A stretch of 64,000 nucleotides of DNA from Vanrija pseudolonga. Lineage: Eukaryota > Basidiomycota > Tremellomycetes > Trichosporonales > Trichosporonaceae. The notes beneath the pieces were generated by a model. That model did no database searches and was not told the origin of the DNA. It worked only from the letters and a program-made list of their open reading frames with translations. Shown here one piece after another: positions 11,133 to 22,497 of this stretch. Position 1 is the stretch's first letter, and the number at the start of each line of letters is the position of its first letter. The translations under genes were made by a program, and so were the position numbers. The stretch is from the NCBI RefSeq assembly GCF_020906515.1, contig NC_085850.1:1488001-1552000 (forward strand), given 5' to 3'.

Positions 11133-13282
11133 TCACACCTCGACCTCCTGCAGAGGCACAACGCCCCGATGGCTTTGTCTCTCCATCGCCGAAGCCACCC
11201 AGCCGGCCATGTCGACGTCGGCGTCCTTGTCCGCCTTGAGGAACGGGTGCTCAAGCAGCTGTGCGTACGTTGGGCGCTGGTTCGGGTCTTTGAGCAGACT
11301 GCGAGGCGAGTTAGTGGCGAACTTTGAACGTGCGCATCCCCCACTCACCACTTGGCCACAAAGTCGTGCGCATCCGCGCTGTAGCCCTTGGGCAACGTCG
11401 GCGCAGGGCCGTTGACAATGGCAGTGAGCTGGGCGAACACATTGGCAAACGTCTCGGGTGGATACGGGTAGGTGCCCTTTGCAATCTCGATGATCGACAG
11501 ACCGACAGACCACACGTCCGACGACACGGTGTAAGTCGACACCTGGTTCTGCGACTCGCCCTTGATACGCTCGGGTGCCATGTAGCTCTGACAACCGATA
11601 TTGGTCTTTGCTAGCGACTTTTCGAGCTGGCCCGAAACGCCAAAGTCGCAGAGCTTGACCTCGCCCTTGGTGTTGATGAGAACATTGGTCGGCTTAACGT
11701 CGCGGTGCATGATCTGCAGCTCGTCCTTGAGGAAGCTCAGGCCGCGGACGATCGCAGCGGTTATTCTCCTCAGCACAGGCTCCGGCACGAGCAGGTCGCG
11801 CTCCTCTTCACCGGGACTGGTAGCTGTCTTGACAACCTGGCCCGTTCCAGTGAGCTTGTCGAGCGATCCAGCGTCCATGTACTCCATGCAGTAGTAGACG
11901 CAGGACTCGATGGTGAACGCGCCGTAGAACTCGACAATCTCGGGGGCGACGGCGCGATGCAAAATGTCGAGCTCCATGATGATGCCGTTCAGCTTGGACT
12001 CGTCGAGCTCGAGGCGAATTTCCTGAAATCGTTAGCGACAACCCTACACCGCTTCCCTCACCTTCATGGCCATCATCACCCCCGTGGGTCGGTGGTACAC
12101 CTTTTGCACCGAGCCGTAGTTGCCCTTGCCTAGCTCGCCGAGCACCTCCATCTCGTCCATGTTGATCTTGAAGCTCTGGCCGTCTCCAAAGTCCACGCCG
12201 CCAGCGTGCAACACAGCCTTTGAGAACTTGAGCGATCCTGACGGGTCCATGATTTGGTTGAAGTCGGAAAACTTGGACGTCTCGTGTGCAGGCTCCTGGC
12301 CGCCGCCGCCCAACTGCGCGAGCGAGAGGCCGCCAGGCGGTCCTCTTCGACCTGCGATCCCTCCACGAGCCGCTCCAGGCAGCGCTCGAGGGGGACCACT
12401 TGGACTATTCAGGCTCATGAGTGGACGCCCGGCACGTCGCGCCGCGAGGCCCAGCGGACCGGCGTTCGGTCCCACGGCGGGCGGCCCGGCAGCACCCGGA
12501 ATAGGCTGGCCCATTGACCGCATGGCCTGCTGCCGTAGTAGTGCACCCATGGACGCTGCCTGCGGATTTGGTCCGACACCATTGCTCGCCATTGGGCTGG
12601 GAGCCGACGACCGTTGTGCTGCGAGCTTGCGGAGTCAGCAAAATTAGCCCACTGTACCACCCACCTTATCCATCTTGGCCTGCAGTGACGGTGGCAGACG
12701 GGTCTGCAACTGCGCAGGTGCACCCCCTCCCCCAACAGCACCCATACCCATCGGCGCGCGCATGCCCATGGGACCTTGTAGTCCCCGTGGTGGAGGCCGG
12801 CCTGGGACACCAGCTCCAGCTGGCGGACGGCCCGCTATGGGGCCGCCGAAGCCAGCCGGACGTGCAATGCCTGCTGCTGCTGCTGCTCCAGGCTGGGCAT
12901 GCTGACCAGGTCGTTGAGCAAACGCGAGGTGATTAGCCGATGATGTTGATGAAGCGAGGGCTGGTGCTACAGAAGGAGACGCAGTGCTCGGTGACGTGGG
13001 AAGCGGGCTGGGTCTGGAAACATTTGCAGCCGATGATGGGGGCGGCGACAACGTCGGCGGCTGCGCGGTTGCTGCCAGAGGTGCTGACGGTGATGCTGCT
13101 GCGTTGACGCTTGTTGATGGAAGTAGCGTGTCGGCTGGATGTTGCTCGGTCAGCTGCTCTTGTTGCGGTGGTCCCGTGCTGGGTGCCGCCGCGGCGTCGG
13201 CGTCGTTGTCGGGAGGGGCGGGCCCTGCCGACGGCGACAGTTTTAGCTTATCGAGCTGGGGCAGTAGCGATTCGTCGGCCAT
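11133..13282 (-). CDS. PBS2: MAP kinase kinase Pbs2 (HOG pathway)
   Basis: Dual-specificity kinase that phosphorylates Hog1 in osmotic and oxidative stress signalling. Exons 13282-12665, 12625-12062, 12022-11349 and 11298-11133 encode 673 aa; the first two introns are 39 nt each and the third 50 nt. About 365 residues of Pro/Ala/Gly-rich scaffold precede the kinase domain, as in yeast Pbs2, where this part binds upstream partners. Kinase landmarks: glycine loop GELGKGNYGSV, catalytic Lys in MMAMK (about residue 394, at an exon end), HRDVKPTN, DFGVSG, and the activation loop SLAKTNIGCQSYMAPERI, in which the S-x-A-x-T phosphosites match yeast Ser514/Thr518. A CLLKDPNQRP segment closes the domain across the last intron. 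Confidence 0.95.
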
Positions 13283-15553
13283 GGCGGGGACGAGGTGTGG
13301 GGAGGGTAGATGGGGGGTGGGTTTGGGTGTGATGGGTCGTGGACGTGTTGCTACGAGGTCGTCGGAGTCGCTATCAACCGGAGGGAGAGTCCACCAACGT
13401 GTTGCACGGCCGGCCGAGATGTGCGGGATGCTGTGCGTCCTTGTTGGATGGAATGCCCAACGGTTGCGCGTCTTCTGTGACCTTCTGTCTGTGTGCGTGT
13501 ATGCGTGTTTGGGGTGTGTGCTTTGGCGACGGGGAGATGGGGGCTGAGTAAGTGTGTGTGTAAGCGTAAAGAGATGTAGTATATGCGAGGTGGGGGAGGA
13601 TGGAGATGGGACGGGAGGGTGACGATTGAGGAGGAGTACGACCTTGGAGCCGAGAGAGTGGTGCATTGCAAGCTGGCAGGCAGGCAGAGTGAATCAGGGG
13701 AAGGGAAGAAGGGGGGGGGGGAGAGCGAGGGAGCGAGGGGCGGCAGCAGCCAGGCAGCCAGGCAGCCAGGGCCAGGGGCGACTTGGACTCCAGTCCGTCA
13801 AACCCACCACCACCCTGGATAAACTTGATACTCACCACTGACAGTGCCGGCAGCAAGCTAGGTAGCTGGCAGTCAGCCGCGTTGCACAAAGGCCATGATC
13901 CACTGACCGAAAGCAGTTGGCACGACGACGACAGACTCTGCTGCGAGAACTGCGTGCCAGTGAGGCTACAACCTGCTTTACGCGGCCGAGCAGCCCTCCA
14001 GCAGCAGTCTTCCCCCACCCTGCCTTGCCCCGCCGCTCCGCTCCCACTACTGGATCCTGATTTAGCCAGCGCTCCCCACCTCGCGACCGTTGCCGGCGGT
14101 CCACCAACCTCTGCTCTTGCACGAACCGCACAATCCACGCTCCCTTGTGCATGCATTCCTCTCACGCGTGACGTGTGCTGCGGTATATGATTATCGACCT
14201 GCACCACCGTCTTCACATTCCACTTTACATGAGGCGACATTCAGAAACGCCAAGGAAGCGATCTACGGTATGCGGCGCGCACCCGGGATTCAGGTTTGCC
14301 ACGCCGCAGCCCTGGTGTCGCCGGCGCCTTTCTGCGCGCCACGCTCGTCTTACCTGCCTGCCTGCCTGTCGGTCAGTCTATCGCGCATGTCGCATGCGCG
14401 CATCGAGGTGCCGCTAGCAGCCCACGACAAAGCCGTGGCTACCGTGGCGCGGACGGCATGCACTGCGGCAGCCCATACCCGGTGGTGACGGCGTACAAGC
14501 CTCGCTTGGCTGCGCACATATTTCGAGCACCAGGCAGAGAGAGAGAGATCTGTCCCACCACCGAGGCACTCGGCCAAACATCGGTACAAGTGGCTCCTCA
14601 CTCACCTCCCCCATCGCTCGTTGCCGAGCCGCTGGGCCAGGAGCATGTAAGGACTCCTAGAAATAGTCTACCTGTAAGCAAGCGGAGTGGAGTGTTTGTT
14701 GCCTTGGCAGGAGGATGACGCTGGTACCAGTCATACTCTTGTCGCACAGTCAGCAGCTTGTGTCAGAGGGCCGCAGTTAGTCGATCTGGCCAAGCAAGTG
14801 CGAGCCGGTCGGTGCTGGTGCGACTGCTGCGACTTCGGCATGCCTACCGTCGCATCCCTTCGGTCTCAGTGACCGTCGACAACCGCCTGCATTGGCACCA
14901 TCACGTGACTTGTCCACGTGGCTACCTCGGCGGTACATCCGCTTGATCCGAGATGTATAAGGCACGGTTATTATTGGTATTTGCTGGACGCGCTGCGAGG
15001 CGATAAACCTCTTCCGTGCTCTTGCATCAACTTGTCTTGCCTTGCCAGCCAGCCAGCCAGCCAGCCCCCGACCTAGGGCCGCAGTGCCGGCCTTGCCGGG
15101 CGTGCTCACGCGCTGCGGGCCCCCTCTGCGGTGGCCACAGGCGTGAGCACGCGTGATGGGTTTTTGGCGCGCGCGCGTTGAAATTGGCCAGCAGTCGCTG
15201 GCGGGCGGCTGGGACAATGTGCCCCCCTTGCTAGGCGGTTTTTACCAAATCACGTCATCAACGCTCATCCTCAAACCTACCACGATGGGCTCGTGTCTCA
15301 CTTGACCCAGCTATGCCCAGCATGCCAGCAGCAAGCACTGCTGATACACCTTGCAGCAGCACGGCCACTAACCCGGACTGCATTGCGCCTACTGACCCGA
15401 GACAGGACAACAATGTGGCCCGCCGCAACGCACAACAAGGACAAATCTACACTCCATCATATAGTTTAACTTTCCACCCACATCACCCCCCCCTTTGCTG
15501 CTGGCCGCCACTCTCACTCCCCATCCTCGACACCCACCACTCCCTCCTCGTTG
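13283..15553. other. Divergent intergenic region PBS2 / bZIP gene
   Basis: About 2.3 kb between divergent starts, with no coding sequence I would defend. It carries simple repeats: a G tract near 13711-13720, three copies of an 8-bp CAGCCAGG-type unit (13747-13771), and CCAG repeats (15045-15064). A TATAA-like site lies near 14955. The length suggests complex promoters or an unannotated noncoding RNA; the sequence does not decide. Confidence 0.5.
15045..15064. repeat. Simple repeat (CCAG)n
   Basis: About five to six copies of a CCAG unit in the promoter region of the bZIP gene. Confidence 0.8.
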
Positions 15554-16741
15554 ATGCCGGCAGCCGACGACGGGATCGACTGGCACGCGATCCTCACGGC
15601 TCTCGACGGAAGCGTACCCGGCGCCGCAGCAGGCAGCGCTGCAGCAACAGCAGCGAGCTCTACCAACCCCACAGGGCATGGCGGCCTGAGTCTAGCGGCA
15701 GCAGCAGCAGCAGCAGCGGCAGCGGCAGCCTCGTCGCCCAGCACGGCGCACCCGAGTCCCGTGCAGCCCGGCCTCTGGGACCACATAGGCAGCAGCAGCG
15801 CGGCGAGTGGCAGCAGATCCAACGGCCACGCAGCACACCATCACGCCCACCACGCCCAGCACCAGCACCAACACCACCGCTCGCACTCGCAGACGCAGGC
15901 ACACTCCTCGCAGCCACCAACGGCCAAGCCCTCCCCCGCGTCCTCTTCCCTCCCGCCCACGCCGCACCCCGGACTGGGGCTAAGCGACGAGGAGCTCTTT
16001 GCGCACTTTGCCCACAGCTTCAACCCCGCCATCCCGCCAAGCATGTACAACCACGCTGCAGCAGGCGGGCCCAACAACTGGCCCCCTCCTGGCGGCCCGT
16101 CGGCACACTCACCCCGCGGGCTGCCGGGCGGCGGCACCGCGTCCGCCGAGCTCAACCAACGTATCGCACTAGCTCACGGAACCCACCCCTACCACCACCC
16201 CGTGCATGCACCTGGCAGTGCGCCGGCCGCGCCGCCATCCACGCCCGGTGAGTTAGAGTCGCGCCGCGCAGTGCCACTGCGTGGGATTTTAGTAACGAGT
16301 GCCAAGCGCTGACCACGACGCCCCCCACAGCCGGTCCCCCGACTTGGAACACTGGCCCGTCACCCGCAGAGAGGCCGCGCCCACAACGCACGCTCACGTC
16401 CTCGTCGGCCATCACGTCGTCGCGAGCCGGCAGCCCAGGCCCGGGCTCGGTGCCCGCCAACGAGCCGACGCCGAACGGTGAAGACGTGGAAGATAAGCGG
16501 ATAAGAAATACGCTTGCGTGTGAGTGTGGCGCGCGACGCCCACAGGGCAAACAGCTGACAGCCGTTTGTAGCGGCGCGCTTCCGTGCAAAGAAGAAACAG
16601 CACGTCGAGACGGTCGAGCGCAGCATCCGTGACCTCGAGCAACAGCACCGCGAGCTAGAAATCGAAGTAAACGACCTGCGCAAGGAGAACGGCCTGCTCA
16701 AGGAAATGGTGCAGCTCAAGTACGGCGCCAGGCAGCCATAG
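15554..16741 (+). CDS. bZIP transcription factor of the Cys3/Gcn4 type
   Basis: DNA-binding regulator of 350 aa; exons 15554-16247, 16331-16519 and 16572-16741. The bZIP is split by the last intron (52 nt). Splicing joins EDKRIRNTLA to SARFRAKKKQH, which gives the basic region R-N-T-x-A-S-A-R-F-R-x-K-K-K typical of Neurospora CYS3 and related sulfur or amino-acid regulators. The leucine zipper then runs to the end (LEQQHRELEIEVNDLRKENG, LLKEMVQL). The N-terminal 230 residues are low-complexity, with an alanine run and a His-rich HHHAHHAQHQHQHH stretch. No basic region is present unless both introns are removed, so naive gene models may miss it. The target pathway is inferred from the basic region only. 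Confidence 0.85.
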
Positions 16742-17038
16742 TTAGTTGTGTATTGCACCTGTAAAATGTGCCACGGCACACTAGGACGATGATGGCTGGC
16801 GCGCAGCATGCGTCGATAGACTTGAGTGGTCATAGATTCCATGTACGATGAGAAGCTTGTGCGATGGGGTGCTGCTAGATGGATGGTGTGACATGTGTGT
16901 GTGTGTTGGACATGTGTAGGCTGTTGCGTGATCACTATGGCGTCGGCGACGCGGTTGAACCAATGCTTCCGCGTTCCGATCCAATCACGACTATAATAAC
17001 ACATACCGTAGCCGTTTCCTCGGCCTTGATCAACCCGT

Positions 17039-20000
17039 CTATACGCGCGCCGCTCGCGCCGAGCTTAGCCCGAGCTCGAGCCCAACTAGCTCAAGGCACC
17101 GACGCGCAAGATCGCGGGCCGAAACCTCTATCAAGTCGGTTCCGTCCCGAGCGTCCTCCTCACCGTCCTCGCTGTCCTCGCCTTCGCCACGCTCGCCATT
17201 TACTCTCGGTTCCACACCGGCAAACAATCGTACGTGCTCGGACGGCAAAATCCACATTGCTGGAAGATGCGCCGGCACGAACGCGAGCTCGAGTAGCAAA
17301 GGGTAGTAGGCGAACAGGTGGGCCCTGGACGACGCCGCAGACGCCTTGGCCAGTGCGGTTGGAGATTCGCCGTCGCCATCTGGAATAGGAACGCTCCCTT
17401 CCCATAGTGTCATTGTGACAAGATGTCGCAAGACGTAAAGAATTTCCTCCTCGCGAACGCTGAATAAATTCGTGAGCGATGCACGGGGCACGTAAGTTGC
17501 TCGCACTCACCGTGAGAATGGCATTTGACCTCGCAGCTTGGCGTCGCTTAAGAAGTGTCGCAGTGTCGCCTCGAGTCGCCGCAACAACGATGGCACAAAC
17601 AGTGATGTCACTCGCTTGTCGTTGTTTCCCCGTTGGCTCGAGCTCGCGATAAGATGGTCAAAGGCCCAGTACCGAGTCTTTTCCTGGGGCTCGGCCACTA
17701 CGGGGGCCGTAGTTCCACCCGGCGCACGGACGTCGTAGTGATACAAAACACTGGCTTTGCGCAGCGTCTCCGCATAGGCCGACACAACACGGTCCGGGAT
17801 GCGCGGATCGGCGAGGCGAGGACCGACAGCCGCTTGCAGTTGCTCGAGAATGGGGAGAACAAAAGCCTCGTCCTCCGGGTCGGCCGAATCGCCACCGTCG
17901 TCTGCAAGCAGTACTCCGGCAAAAACGTCCATGACTTGGCCCCAGATGGCCTCGAATCGCTGCTTTTCAAGTGTTTCGAGCCTCTTGCCTTCCAGATTCG
18001 AGGTGAGAACCTTCAGCACGCGCACAAAGGTCGTCATGGCCGTCCGCCACAAAGGTGGGTCCGATCCCCATTTGTTTGCTGAAGGGCAGTCGTACTTTAG
18101 CTTTATGGGTAAAGCATACGCGCCAATGACACTTTCAATCGTTCCGTCGTCGTAGAGGGCATCCCTGTCGGCGGTACGCTCGTACACGTCGGCCATCTTG
18201 GGCATGGCAAACTTGGACAGCGCGACATACGACAGCTTGCCCGTGCCATCGCCAACGTACGCCAGCGAGCTAAACTCGGCGAGGTCAGAGAGGACAAGAG
18301 ACGCGCCGAAATGCGTCGACTTGGCGACCAGCTCGGCCACAGCCTCTTGCAGTGGCGACATCGAGTCGACATCCGGGCGGTAGTCGGGCGAGCGCGAGTA
18401 GGCAATGACGGCGCGAAGGATGCTTGACAACTGCTTGCCACGATCGTCCGTCCACTCCAGTCTGTCATGCAGAAGGGCCGCGACGCGAACAAGCGCCACG
18501 AGGTTGTCCTGGGTGTATGGTTCACCGTCAGACAGTGCAGCACCCATGCTGGAGAATGTGTTCCAAGTGTGGTCGAGTTGCGGCGCGCCCTTCTCGGTAG
18601 CAGCGACGACCCGTTCAAGCACCTTCAAGGACGCAGTGCTGCACTGGCGCGGCTCGCTGATAAACGACAGCTTGAGGCGCTCGAACAGTGTTTCAAACAC
18701 CTTCGAGTTGGATGGCAGCGAGGCAATCTTCGGTCCGAAGGTACCGAAGATGGAACCGACCGACGTCAAAGCGAGCACCTGTGACTCGTCGCTGCGCATC
18801 GTCTCGAGAAGAGGGAAGACGACCTTCCAAAGGACGTCGTCCCACATCTCAGAAGACAGGTCGGCGCCGTACAGCTCGACGCAGCGGAAGAGAGTCTGCA
18901 TCGCGCCGGTTCGCACCTCGAGTCGAGAGTCGCGGGCAAGCTCGAGGAGTTCCGTGAGGAGGTAGAGCCAGAGCTCCTTGGACTCGCCTTGCACCTTGTC
19001 CGAGACATTCCAGAGTAGACCGATCGCCGCGAGTGTGATGTTGACGTCTTCTTGCTGTTTGCCGAAGAATCCGAGGCATGCGATACACTGACGCATGGCG
19101 GTCGCGTCCAGAGAAGACAGGAAGTCGGTGCAGATCAGGGTGAGAGACGGGAATGCAATGCGGACGAGGTTGGCATCACCGCGGTGAGGAACGTGTCTGC
19201 CGCCCTCGTTCACCTCCGGCTTCTTGCACACGCTGTCGAGCATGCCAAAGATGGTGGGCCAGCCTACCTCGAGCGAATGGCCCGACGACTCGAGGATCTG
19301 GTTCAAAGTCGCAAAGCCCGACGACCGTACCTCGTAGTCTGTTGCCACGGTGTTACTGACAGGGTTGACATCCACCTGGAGGACAAGCACGTCGAACACC
19401 TGGTGCTGGACGCGTGGCTCGGGGACGGTTCGCAGGGCAGTCAAGAGAAGCTCCGACAAGGTCTCCGATGCTTGTAGGCGGATTGCCGACGGTGCGCTCA
19501 CGTGGCGAGCCACCTTGAGCAGGTGCTGCGTGACTTCGGTCCATCCAACAGATGGGTCACTGGCGATGAGACGGGGGAGGTTGAGCACAGCAACAGCACG
19601 GAGTTTCGACAGCCCAAACGAGCGCTCGCCGGATTTGATACTCTGTGAGATGTTGATGCCGCTCGTGCGTCGTCGTCCAGAATCTGCTCCAGGAGAGAGA
19701 AGGCCAGCTGGGGTGGTGGGGCTCTTCGTCAGGTCGACCACCGGGTTCATGCCGATCATCTCCGAGCTGAGCTTGCACAAGGCGGTGATAAAGATGGTGA
19801 ACGCCTCGTCGTCGAGCTCCCGTGATCGCTCAAACAACGCAGTGACCGCAGCCTGAATTGTCTCGGTGTCGAGGTCCTGAAGAGCCTCTGGTCGTACCGT
19901 GTTCCCGTCCTGCGAAGACCTCCCGGAGCCAGGTGGTGGTGTTGGGGGAGGCTGGCCGGACGTTGTCCTCCGCGCATTGGGCTTGCGGGCCATTGACAGG

Positions 20001-22122
20001 AGATAGTTTGCGTTCTGCAAAGTTTCGAGCACGTCGTGCCAACCTGGGCCGAGCGAGCTGGCCAATGTCTGCGCCACGCCCACCAAGCTGCGAAGGCAGG
20101 CGAGGTTGCGCTCGGACAGGCTGGGAGGAGAGGCCGGTCCACCACCGACACCAAGCGCCGCGAGGCCCAGAGCATCCGCCGTGCCGCCGGACTTTTGCTG
20201 CGGACCGTTCTCAAAGTACGACTGCATGGCCGAGACGACCGGCGGTGGAACGGCGTACCGTGCCAGTGTGTTGATGAATGCGTCGCGTGGAGTTGAGAGG
20301 CCCAGCTCGCCGCATGCAATGGTGAAGTCTTGAAGAGCAGTGAGGACCTCTGCAAATAGTTGGTCGGATAGTTCTGTGGACATAAGATATGACAGTGCTG
20401 CGAGGAGGGCAGGCCATGCCGACTCGGCCATACCGCAGGCCGTGTCGCGCGTGTCCGCTTGGGCGACACCGTTTGGGATGCTCTCAGCGATCGCATCGAG
20501 CGACTGGACAGCCAACAGGTAAGGGTAGGTTTCTGGCACTGGCGGTGCCTCTGCCTTGTCGTGCTGTTCGATGAGGCGCTGCTTCATGGTCGAGTGCTGA
20601 CCGAGGCCGCCGCCTGTTGGACCGATCATGGCTGTGACTGTCGACACACCTGCGCTGGCAGCCGACGCCATCATCCCAATGCCCATATCCAAATAGCCGG
20701 CGTTGGCGTGTTCAGCTGCAGCGGACTGTGGTACACCAAGGCCGTGGATTTGTGAGCTGACACCCAAGAGCTGCGGCTTGTCGTTGACGAGGCGTCCAAA
20801 CGCCGAGACGAGCTTGGCGAAGAGGTCCGGGGTCCCCTCAGCCTTGTCGTACTGGGTCCATATGGCGCGGAGGAGTGCTGGGTCACCACTGATGCCACGC
20901 AGCACCTCGAGCGATAGCACGTGCTGCCAAGGCGCGACGAGATCCTTCTTGGGATCCTTCTTTGCTTCCTTCTTGTCGTCTTCAGCGTCCCCAGTCCCCA
21001 TGCGGATGAGTGACAAGAGGTACGTCTCACATTCGCTTGGTAACTGGTCGGCGTAGTGACGAATGAGCACGTAGATGATCCGGCAGATGCGCAGAGCGAC
21101 AGGGAAGCTGGGCTTTTCTGCCTGTAACCGTAGCACCAGTGGGTGCAGGTCATGTCGGAGGAGAAACAGCAGCTCGGGGTGCTTCTTGACGACGCCGTCG
21201 TATCCGCTCAAGATGCTCTCGATGAGCTCGAGTCCAAACGTGCGCTGCAGGGATGAAAGTTTCAGCAGGCGCGGCTTCTCCTTCTCTGCCGGGCTCCAGA
21301 GGCTGAGACCCGATGACGCTGGGGACGAAGTCGTGAGGAGACACAGATCCCAGAGGATGAGGTACGCGTCCATCGCGGCCGGCGTGATAGCAATCTCCTC
21401 GGGTGGCTCGGTGGCGAGCACGACCTTCTCAGTCTTCTCCGCATTGGCATCGCTCGTGACGCGGTCGAACACGACCATGATGGCCTGGCGCAGCGTCGCA
21501 GCCGCAGTCGAGCTGACGACGCTCACACGCGAATCCTGAAGCTTGAAGCACAGCAGCAGCGCAGTGCCCAGCGCGTCGCCGTGCATGTCCTTGCAGTATG
21601 TCAGGATGCTGAGGAGAGTCTGGAGGATCTTGAGCTGGATATCGACTGCCTGGCCAGCCACCATGCCGAGCGTGTGCAGCACGTCTGGCAGCGACGCGAG
21701 CGGCACACCGCCGAGCGCGACGAGCCGCTGTAGCGCTGCGATGCTGATCCCGACGATTTTCGCATTCCGTGTCTTGCATCCCAGCGTGATCGGAGCGAGC
21801 AACGTGTCGGCGCGTGCTGAACGTGTCAGCGACGTGTCAGTCGTCGTGGCGCGGAGCAGTCGCCACTGTCCAGCCACCAGACCCACCGGCCAGGACGTCG
21901 CGCGGCTGTGGCCCAGGCCGCAAGATCTCGAGTGCGGCCTCGCCAGCCTGAACGTTAGCGCTGATAGCAGCGGGCAGGTCGGCACTTACATCCCTAACCT
22001 CTGGGTTCCGTCGCTTGCTCTCGACGATGAGCGACTGGAGCTCCGAAACGAGGAGGTTGTGGTCCTGTGCATTGAGTGCAGTGTCAGCTGGTGGAATTGT
22101 GGGAGGCGGTTCTACATACCAT
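17039..22122 (-). CDS. MON2: Mon2-like Golgi/endosome trafficking protein
   Basis: Large HEAT/ARM-repeat protein related to Arf-GEFs without a Sec7 domain; it acts with Dop1 and the flippase Neo1 in endosome-to-Golgi transport. Five exons: 22122-22120, 22064-21990, 21947-21887, 21816-17511 and 17459-17039, in total 1,621 aa, the usual size. The N-terminal block (DHNLLVSELQSLIVESKRR, AGEAALEIL, then PITLGCKTRNAKIVGISI) matches the Mon2 DCB-like region. The HUS-like block contains YDGVVKKHPELLFLL. The first coding exon holds only the ATG; without that exon there is no in-frame ATG before DHNLL. The terminal exon adds 140 residues ending LSSARAARV. Confidence 0.88.
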
Positions 22123-22497
22123 GGCCCCAGGCGACGGATCGCGTTGTGGGATTAGACGGGGGGTTGGTAGAGTGGGGTGGTGTGAGAGGTAGTACAGTTG
22201 GCGATTGCAGCTCGCAGTGGTCGTCAACAACACTCGTCGTCGTTTCGGCCAAGTCGCGCCGCCGCCGCCGCCGTCACGGCACTGAAACCGGTCCGTTGCA
22301 GGCAGTGAGTGACGTGCCATCCATCATGACTTCTGAAATCGGCTAGGCGTGCGCAGCCACGCGCGCCTGCAAAGAGTCTACTCATCTCAAGTCACGTGCT
22401 CTTCCCTTCTCTGACACTCGGTGGCAACAAGCTACAATACCAAGCTCCTCCCCAACTACTTTTCTTGTTCATCTTCTTCCCCATCACCTCCCACACC
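22123..22497. other. Bidirectional promoter region MON2 / XPB
   Basis: 375 bases separate the two divergent start codons. There is a short GCC-type run (22257-22273) and a CT-rich leader ahead of the helicase start. No TATA box is evident. Confidence 0.6.
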
